Position numbers and translations under genes: made by a program. From assembly GCA_002309235.1 (NCBI GenBank), contig DBXA01000087.1, positions 1 to 10,535 on the forward strand: DNA of 10,535 nt, in the 5' to 3' direction. The stretch comes from Christensenella sp. UBA1224. Its GTDB lineage: Bacteria > Bacillota > Clostridia > Christensenellales > Aristaeellaceae. Under the pieces are notes generated by a model that was given only the letters and a program-made list of their open reading frames with translations, was not told the DNA's origin and did no database searches. Below are positions 6,137-10,535 of the stretch, in pieces. Positions within the stretch are counted from its first letter, which is position 1; every line of letters starts with the position of its first letter.

Positions 6137-7300
6137 ATGCTGAAAAGATCTTTATGCCTGGCGATAGCCGTATGCCTGTTTCTCTCCTGTGCCTTCGCGC
6201 TCGCGGATGAAGACCCTGCCGCGGCCGTGATCGACGGCATCATCATAACCCGTTCCCAGGTGGACACGCAGTATGAATCCCAATACGGGGATTACGCGCT
6301 GGATGACGAGGTACAGGCTACGGAGCTTCGGCTTGAGCTGCTCGACCAGATGCTGCGCAATATGACAGAGAGCATCATGCTGAAAAAGCTTGGGCTCGAC
6401 GTCATCTCGGAAGAGGAGCGCTCTTCTCTGGAGCAGGCCGCAAAGCTCGAATACGAAAACTACATCCAATACTTCATGGTCAATCTCGACGATGGCACGC
6501 TCGGCTCGGAGGAGCTGCGTTCCCTGGCGATCTCCTGGCTGGAGAGCCTCGACATGTCGGAGGAGGATTATATCGCGCAGTACATCGAATCCTCTTCATC
6601 GGAGAGGTTATACGCGTATGTGACAGACAATCTGCTGCTTACCGAGGAGCAGATCCTGGAGCACTATAACGATATGGTCCGGGATGCGAAAGCCGCCTAT
6701 GAGAACTCACCGGATGATTACATCGCCTGCGTGCTGTTCGGCGTGCCCTCACTGTACGTCCCCCAGGGGATACGCGTGGTGCGCCGCATACTCATCGCCT
6801 TTGACGAGGAACAATCCGAGGCTTATCTGAATCTGAGCGACGCTTCTTCCGAGGGGAAGGATGTACGCGCGCAGATGAGCGCCCTGTACGGTCAGCTCGA
6901 CAGCAAGGTCAATGAGGTGAGCGCCCAGCTCGACGGCGGTGTACCGTTTGTCGAAGTCGAGCAGATCTACAGCGATGATACCACGCTCATCGATACCGGC
7001 CTCGAGGGCATAGGCTATTACGTATGCGAAGGCTGCACCTACTGGGATGACGAGCTCGTAAAGGCCGCTATGGACCTGGCCGCCCCGGGCGAGATCTCAC
7101 GCGCGATACGCATGAGCGACGGCATCAGCATATTCTACTATGAATCCGAGCTCAAAAGCGGCGCCGTTCCTTTTGAAGAGGTGAAGGATTACGTAACGGA
7201 GGCTGCCTATTATATCGCAGGCAGCGAGGCTTACTTAAAGCAGCTTGACGCATGGCGTGAAGAGCTTGGAGCGGAGATCTACCTGGACGCGCTCGAATGA
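6137..7300 (+). CDS. Exported SurA/PrsA-like foldase (parvulin-type peptidyl-prolyl isomerase)
   Basis: A 387-residue exported protein with the layout of SurA/PrsA chaperone-isomerases, which help secreted proteins fold outside the membrane. Residues 1-23 are a Sec signal peptide ending ALA before Asp24. A poor lipobox-like FLSC (15-18) makes a lipoprotein possible but less likely, unlike classical PrsA. The SurA-type N-terminal helical domain (about 25-190) includes VIDGIIITRSQVD (31-43) and a charged, probably coiled stretch at 85-115. A parvulin-like domain (about 213-340) shows RVVRRILIAF (213-222), DGGVPFVEVEQIYSDD (266-281), a degenerate GLEGIGYYV (288-296), then APGEIS (316-321) and ISIFYYE (330-336). 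The parvulin part carries an acidic insert and departs from the family, so isomerase activity is uncertain. The protein is strongly acidic, as is common for exported Gram-positive proteins. AGAGAGGA precedes the ATG. It is monocistronic, between its own promoter and a hairpin. Confidence 0.82.
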   Translation: MLKRSLCLAIAVCLFLSCAFALADEDPAAAVIDGIIITRSQVDTQYESQYGDYALDDEVQATELRLELLDQMLRNMTESIMLKKLGLDVISEEERSSLEQAAKLEYENYIQYFMVNLDDGTLGSEELRSLAISWLESLDMSEEDYIAQYIESSSSERLYAYVTDNLLLTEEQILEHYNDMVRDAKAAYENSPDDYIACVLFGVPSLYVPQGIRVVRRILIAFDEEQSEAYLNLSDASSEGKDVRAQMSALYGQLDSKVNEVSAQLDGGVPFVEVEQIYSDDTTLIDTGLEGIGYYVCEGCTYWDDELVKAAMDLAAPGEISRAIRMSDGISIFYYESELKSGAVPFEEVKDYVTEAAYYIAGSEAYLKQLDAWREELGAEIYLDALE

Positions 7301-7307
7301 CAATGAG

Positions 7308-7335
7308 CCGCCCTGCAGGCGGGAGGTATCTTTTC
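7308..7335 (+). terminator. Possible weak terminator after the foldase gene
   Basis: CCGCC (7308-7312) pairs with GGCGG (7318-7322) around loop CTGCA. A short TCTTTT follows seven bases later. The first CCTGCAGGC can also pair with GCCTGCAGG at 7342-7350 in an alternative, longer fold overlapping the next promoter. The T run is short and offset, so efficiency is doubtful. Confidence 0.4.
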
Positions 7336-7339
7336 CGGC

Positions 7340-7368
7340 TTGCCTGCAGGCCGCATATCGGCTATAAT
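7340..7368 (+). promoter_or_regulatory. Promoter of the zinc-ribbon/murA unit
   Basis: TTGCCT (7340-7345) and a perfect TATAAT (7363-7368) are separated by exactly 17 bases. The transcript would start near 7375, about 47 bases before the zinc-ribbon start codon. Confidence 0.7.
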
Positions 7369-7421
7369 GATATCAGACCCTTTTCAAGGGCTTGTATCCA
7401 CAACCTGGAGGACATTTATCC

Positions 7422-7643
7422 ATGCCTCTGTATCTGTTAAAATGTACAAAATGCGGACATACATTCGAAAAGCTGACACCCTTCTCGCGCCTGGGTGAGG
7501 CTGTATGCGAAAAATGTGGTGAAAAGGCAGAACGCGTATACGCAGGCGCCTCGATAGCCGTATTCACGGGAAAAGGAGCAAGGAGCTCCTCCTGCGGCGG
7601 GTGCACCTGCCCGAACTGCGCCGGCTGCGGAAACAAAAGCTGA
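7422..7643 (+). CDS. FmdB-family zinc-ribbon protein
   Basis: A 73-residue small protein of the FmdB/CxxC-CxxC zinc-ribbon family. It opens with the family pattern MPLYLLKCTKCGHTFEKL, giving Cys8 and Cys11, and has the second knuckle CEKC at 29-32; these four cysteines should bind one zinc. A low-complexity tail rich in Ser, Gly and Cys (CGGCTCPNCAGC) is also usual in this family. Members are annotated as putative regulatory proteins, but no precise role is established. The start at 7422 is preceded by GGAGG ten bases upstream; an in-frame ATG at 7392 would add ten residues before the conserved N-terminus and lies ahead of that ribosome binding site. It is the first gene after its promoter, and murA follows 52 bases later, so they probably share a transcript. 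Confidence 0.9.
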   Translation: MPLYLLKCTKCGHTFEKLTPFSRLGEAVCEKCGEKAERVYAGASIAVFTGKGARSSSCGGCTCPNCAGCGNKS

Positions 7644-7660
7644 AGAAAACCGAAAGGGAC

Positions 7661-7684
7661 ACTTCCCTGCGGTACAGGGAAAGT
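7661..7684 (+). promoter_or_regulatory. Hairpin overlapping the murA ribosome binding region
   Basis: ACTTCCCTG (7661-7669) pairs with CAGGGAAAGT (7675-7684) with one bulged A, around loop CGGTA. The 3' arm contains AGGGAAAG, the only Shine-Dalgarno-like sequence before the murA ATG at 7696. Folding would hide it, so translation could be controlled here. No T run follows, which argues against a terminator. Confidence 0.4.
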
Positions 7685-7695
7685 CAAAGCACAAA

Positions 7696-8973
7696 ATGCG
7701 ACAGATCATGAAGATCACGGGGCCGTGCAGACTCAGCGGCACTGTAAGGATCAGCGGCAGCAAAAACGCATCCGCCGCCATCATACCCGCTACGATACTC
7801 GCCAAAGGCGAATGCATCCTTGAGAACCTGCCGGATAACAACGATACCGAAGCTATGCTCGATACCCTGCGTTATCTGGGGGCAAGCGTCACAAAGCTCG
7901 AGAGCAGCCGCGTATCGATCGATACGAGCACGATCGACAGGTGCGACCCCCCGGACAGGCTCATGAGCATCATGCGCGCTTCCTATTATTTCGTTCCTGT
8001 CCTTCTGGGCACAAAAGGCAAGGCCGAGGTCGCCATGCCCGGCGGCTGCAACATAGGCCCAAGGCCTATCGATCAGACGCTCAAGGGGCTGCGCCTTCTC
8101 GGCGCCAATGTGTATGTGGATGATGTGACCGGCAAGATCATGGGCAGCTGTGACCATCTGACCGGCGCGGATGTCTATTTTGATATCCCCAGCGTCGGCG
8201 CCACGGCAAATACCATGATGGCGGCTGTCATGGCCTCCGGCAGGACCACTCTCCACAACGCAGCCAAGGAGCCGCATATCGTCGATCTCGCCAACTTCCT
8301 GTGCGCGATGGGCGCGCGCGTACTCGGCGCGGGTACAGATATCATACGCATCACCGGCGGAAGACCCATGCACGGCACATCCTATGCCATCATTCCGGAT
8401 CAGATCGAAACGGGCACATACATGATCGCCGCCGCGGCAACACAGGGTGATGTCACGATAGAGGGCGTCATCCCGCTGCATATGGAGGCCCTGACGGCAA
8501 AGCTTCTGGAAATGGGCGTCAGCGTGACCACGAAAGACGATACCATACATATCTCCTCCGGCCGCTCGCTCAGGCCGGTAGAAGTCAAGACCCAGGTGTA
8601 TCCGGGCTTCCCGACGGATCTGCAGCAGCCGCTCACTGCCCTTCTGACCATGGCAAACGGCACGAGCAGCGTGTATGAGCAGATATTCGAAAACCGTTTC
8701 CGCTTTACGGCAGAGCTCAATAAAATGGGCGCCGATATCACCGTGAGCGAGAACAACCGCATCGCGAAGGTGAACGGCGTGGAAGCGCTTCACGCTGCCG
8801 ATATCATGGCAACGGATCTGCGCGCAGGCGCCGCTATGGTGATCGCAGGCCTTATGGCGCAAGGGACCACCCGGATCGACGGCTGCCATTATATCCTGCG
8901 CGGATATGAGAGGATGGATGAAAAGCTTCGCGCCCTCAACGCGGATATCGAATGCATCACCACGGAGGATTGA
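7696..8973 (+). CDS. murA: UDP-N-acetylglucosamine 1-carboxyvinyltransferase (MurA)
   Basis: MurA transfers enolpyruvate from phosphoenolpyruvate to UDP-GlcNAc in the cytoplasm, the first committed step of peptidoglycan synthesis. At 425 residues it has the family's normal length and inside-out barrel sequence throughout. Landmarks are SGSKNA with Lys23 and Asn24 (E. coli K22/N23), MRAS with Arg94 (R91), the mobile loop MPGGCNIGPRPID with Cys118 (C115, the residue fosfomycin modifies) and Arg123 (R120), PGFPTD with general base Asp308 (D305), ATDLRAGAA with Arg376 (R371), and LRGYERMDEKL with Arg402 (R397). Having the Cys predicts fosfomycin sensitivity at the target level. The stretch before the loop (LLGTKGKAEV) lacks the ARFG seen in many MurAs, and many Firmicutes carry two MurA paralogues; which one this is cannot be decided here. 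The start at 7696 gives the standard N-terminal length; ATG 7708 is an alternative with no ribosome binding site. Confidence 0.95.
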   Translation: MRQIMKITGPCRLSGTVRISGSKNASAAIIPATILAKGECILENLPDNNDTEAMLDTLRYLGASVTKLESSRVSIDTSTIDRCDPPDRLMSIMRASYYFVPVLLGTKGKAEVAMPGGCNIGPRPIDQTLKGLRLLGANVYVDDVTGKIMGSCDHLTGADVYFDIPSVGATANTMMAAVMASGRTTLHNAAKEPHIVDLANFLCAMGARVLGAGTDIIRITGGRPMHGTSYAIIPDQIETGTYMIAAAATQGDVTIEGVIPLHMEALTAKLLEMGVSVTTKDDTIHISSGRSLRPVEVKTQVYPGFPTDLQQPLTALLTMANGTSSVYEQIFENRFRFTAELNKMGADITVSENNRIAKVNGVEALHAADIMATDLRAGAAMVIAGLMAQGTTRIDGCHYILRGYERMDEKLRALNADIECITTED

Positions 8974-8992
8974 CAGAATTTTTCCAAAGGTA

Positions 8993-9021
8993 TTGACACT
9001 TGGGCCCCATAGTTGTATAAT
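8993..9021 (+). promoter_or_regulatory. Perfect consensus promoter of the tRNA-Gln/tRNA-Glu unit
   Basis: TTGACA (8993-8998), a 17-base spacer and TATAAT (9016-9021) match the vegetative sigma-70/SigA consensus at all twelve positions, as expected for a strongly expressed stable RNA unit. Transcription should begin near 9028. It starts 20 bases after the murA stop codon. Confidence 0.93.
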
Positions 9022-9027
9022 GTCCTT

Positions 9028-9045
9028 TGTCAGCACGAGCTGGCA
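9028..9045 (+). other. Leader hairpin of the tRNA precursor
   Basis: TGTCAGC (9028-9034) pairs with GCTGGCA (9039-9045), including one T-G pair, around loop ACGA. The stem begins at the predicted transcript start and ends six bases before the tRNA-Gln. It would be removed by RNase P processing. Confidence 0.45.
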
Positions 9046-9051
9046 GGGTAA

Positions 9052-9125
9052 TGCCGAATGGTGTAACGGTAACACTAACGACTCTGACTCGTTCATTCTA
9101 GGTTCGAATCCTAGTTCGGCAGCCA
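9052..9125 (+). tRNA. tRNA-Gln (CTG)
   Basis: Complete cloverleaf: acceptor TGCCGAA (9052-9058) with TTCGGCA (9115-9121), a D arm, anticodon stem AACGA/TCGTT around loop CTCTGAC with anticodon CTG at 9084-9086, T arm CTAGG-TTCGAAT-CCTAG, discriminator G9122 and encoded CCA (9123-9125). It reads CAG codons. It is first in a two-tRNA transcript, three bases before tRNA-Glu. Confidence 0.97.
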
Positions 9126-9128
9126 TAA

Positions 9129-9204
9129 GCCTCCATGGTCAAGAGGCCTAAGACGTCGCCCTCTCACGGCGAAAACAGCGGTTCGAATCCGCTTGGAGGT
9201 GCCA
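9129..9204 (+). tRNA. tRNA-Glu (CTC)
   Basis: Complete cloverleaf: acceptor GCCTCCA (9129-9135) with TGGAGGT (9194-9200, first pair G-T), anticodon stem TCGCC/GGCGA around loop CTCTCAC with anticodon CTC at 9163-9165, T arm AGCGG-TTCGAAT-CCGCT, discriminator G9201 and encoded CCA (9202-9204). It reads GAG codons, which are frequent in the neighbouring GC-rich genes. Confidence 0.97.
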
Positions 9205-9230
9205 AAAAGCTGCATTGCAGCTTTTTTTTT
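9205..9230 (+). terminator. Rho-independent terminator of the tRNA unit
   Basis: AAAAGCTGC (9205-9213) pairs with GCAGCTTTT (9217-9225) around a three-base loop (ATT), and the T run continues to nine Ts at 9222-9230. It directly follows the tRNA-Glu CCA. Confidence 0.93.
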
Positions 9231-9278
9231 ATATGTAAGAGCTTTTATTCCCCACAAAAGGCAAAGGAGGAAACCCGC

Positions 9279-10535
9279 ATGATACATTATAACGAACGGG
9301 AAAATTCTTTCCATCTGTCGACAGAAAAGACCAGCTACATCATCGCCATCCACAAAAATGCCTATCCCCTGCATATGTACTGGGGCAGGCGCGTTTACGG
9401 CGACGATGTGATGTGGGCCCTTGACGCCCCCTACAGGCGTTACGCCCGCATCATGCAGCCGGAGCCCGATGAGCCCGCCTATACCCACGAATTCTTTCCC
9501 TGGGAATACCCGGATTTCGGCACCGGCGACTTCCGCCCCGCCGCCTACAGCGTGATCGATCCCAACGGAGACAATTACTCCGATGCCAGGTACGTGGGAT
9601 ACAGGATCCTGGATGGGAAACCGCCTCTTGAGGGGCTGCCAAGCGTGAACGCCATGCCGGAAGACGGTGCCGAAACCCTTGTCATAAGCCTTTACGATGA
9701 AAAGCTGCGCCTCGCGGTCGATCTGTATTACACCGTTTACGAAAAGTACGATGTGATCGCCCGCCATACCGAATTCCGCTATGACGGCGAGGAGCCCAGT
9801 TATCTCACAAAGGCCCTCTCCGTCTCCATCGACGCTCCGCAGGGCTTTGACGAGATGATCCAGCTTTGCGGCAGCGCCTTGCGCGAAAAGCATATCGTAA
9901 GGCGTCCGATCGCGAACGGAACCACCGGTTTTGGCTCCATCCGCGGCGTATCCTCCCACCAGGAGACGCCTTTTGCCGCCCTGGTCGGCAAAAACACAAC
10001 GGAGCACACCGGCGAAGCCTGGGCGATGACGCTGGTCTACAGCGGCAACTTCTCCGTAACGGCAGATTGCGATCCCTACGGCTCCGTACGGGTGCAGATG
10101 GGCATCAACGAAACCGATTTCCGCTGGCAGCTCACAAAGGGCAGCACCTTTATCACACCGGAGGCCCTGCTGGTATATTCCGGCGAAGGCCTGAACGGCA
10201 TGTCCCACACCTTCCATACTCTCCTTCGCGAAAGGGTGGGAAGAGGCAGCTGGACGGATAAGGAAAGGCCCGTCCTCCTCAACACCTGGGAGGCCTGCTA
10301 CTTTACCTTCGACCATGACCATGTCATGAAGCTCGCCCAGGCGGCGAAAAAAGCGGGCATGGAGCTCCTCGTGCTGGATGACGGCTGGTTCGGCCACAGG
10401 GATAACGCTACTTCCTCCCTTGGCGACTGGTTTGTGGATAAAAAGAAGCTGCCCCGCGGCCTCAAGGCCCTCGCGGACGATGTCAACGCGCTCGGGCTGA
10501 AGTTCGGTCTGTGGTTCGAGCCGGAGATGATATCC
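9279..10535 (+). CDS. Alpha-galactosidase, glycoside hydrolase family 36 (3' end cut by window edge)
   Basis: The first 419 residues of a GH36 alpha-galactosidase, which removes terminal alpha-galactose from melibiose, raffinose-type sugars and galactomannans. The open frame runs without a stop to the last base; full-length relatives have about 700-750 residues. The N-terminal beta-supersandwich domain shows ARHTEFRYDG, a typical RGVSSHQETPFAALVG and GEAWAMTLVYSGNF. The catalytic barrel begins with NTWEACYFTFDHD, then LLVLDDGWFGHRD (substrate-contacting Asp-Asp and Trp), SSLGDWFVDKKKLPRGL and GLKFGLWFEPEMIS. The nucleophile (KWDxNR) and the acid/base lie beyond the edge, so activity cannot be confirmed here. 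No signal peptide, so it is cytoplasmic and would act on imported oligosaccharides. AAAGGAGG ends eight bases before the ATG, an ideal ribosome binding site. No convincing promoter was seen in the short gap after the tRNA terminator. Confidence 0.95.
   Translation, partial: MIHYNERENSFHLSTEKTSYIIAIHKNAYPLHMYWGRRVYGDDVMWALDAPYRRYARIMQPEPDEPAYTHEFFPWEYPDFGTGDFRPAAYSVIDPNGDNYSDARYVGYRILDGKPPLEGLPSVNAMPEDGAETLVISLYDEKLRLAVDLYYTVYEKYDVIARHTEFRYDGEEPSYLTKALSVSIDAPQGFDEMIQLCGSALREKHIVRRPIANGTTGFGSIRGVSSHQETPFAALVGKNTTEHTGEAWAMTLVYSGNFSVTADCDPYGSVRVQMGINETDFRWQLTKGSTFITPEALLVYSGEGLNGMSHTFHTLLRERVGRGSWTDKERPVLLNTWEACYFTFDHDHVMKLAQAAKKAGMELLVLDDGWFGHRDNATSSLGDWFVDKKKLPRGLKALADDVNALGLKFGLWFEPEMIS

Noticed and set aside
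7301..7368. The two CTGCAGG palindromes as a specific operator pair
   Set aside because: Both lie in GC-rich hairpin sequence around a terminator and a promoter, and the match is short enough to arise from that structure alone.
7684..9126. 480-codon open frame on the minus strand opposite murA
   Set aside because: It is fully antisense to a MurA with every catalytic residue intact, runs across two tRNA regions, has no ribosome binding site and reads as Arg/His/Ala-rich sequence typical of antisense frames in GC-rich genes.
9111..10397. 428-codon open frame on the minus strand opposite the alpha-galactosidase
   Set aside because: The plus-strand frame has clear GH36 motifs and an ideal ribosome binding site; the antisense frame crosses the tRNA-Glu gene and resembles no family.

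Overview
This window looks like chromosomal DNA of a Gram-positive, Clostridia-like bacterium of moderately high GC, possibly gut-associated. The signs are AGGAGG-type ribosome binding sites, TTGACA/TATAAT promoters, tRNAs with encoded CCA, a Gram-positive style exported foldase, a BspA-type leucine-rich repeat surface protein and a family GH36 alpha-galactosidase. Species cannot be named from what is visible.

Layout. The left edge cuts a tRNA-Cys, which is followed by a hairpin terminator. Next come an exported protein of unknown family (+), a strong terminator, and a leftward block. Read in the direction of transcription, that block runs: Gfo/Idh/MocA oxidoreductase (5882 to 4755), a divergent heparinase II/III-like protein (4727 to 3084), an LRR_5/BspA-like secreted protein (2889 to 1249), and a decayed fragment of the 3' end of a second heparinase-like gene (about 1125 to 1003). 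A divergent intergenic region at 5883-6136 separates this block from a rightward series: a SurA/PrsA-like exported foldase with a structured leader, a small FmdB-type zinc-ribbon protein with its own promoter, murA, a tRNA-Gln/tRNA-Glu pair under a perfect consensus promoter, and the 5' part of an alpha-galactosidase that runs off the right edge.

How the genes fit together. The oxidoreductase and heparinase-like genes are 27 bases apart and probably form a carbohydrate-processing operon. The alpha-galactosidase fits the same glycan-degrading lifestyle but is a separate unit. MurA (first committed step of peptidoglycan synthesis) and the foldase are envelope housekeeping functions.

The least ordinary part is the left 3 kb. 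It is visibly less GC-rich than the rest, carries two exported proteins, and its LRR gene is flanked by direct repeats of about 110 bp derived from the 3' end of the heparinase-like gene. That suggests a past duplication or cassette insertion. I see no integrase, transposase, CRISPR array, phage gene or defence system, and no clear evidence of a wholly new biological system.
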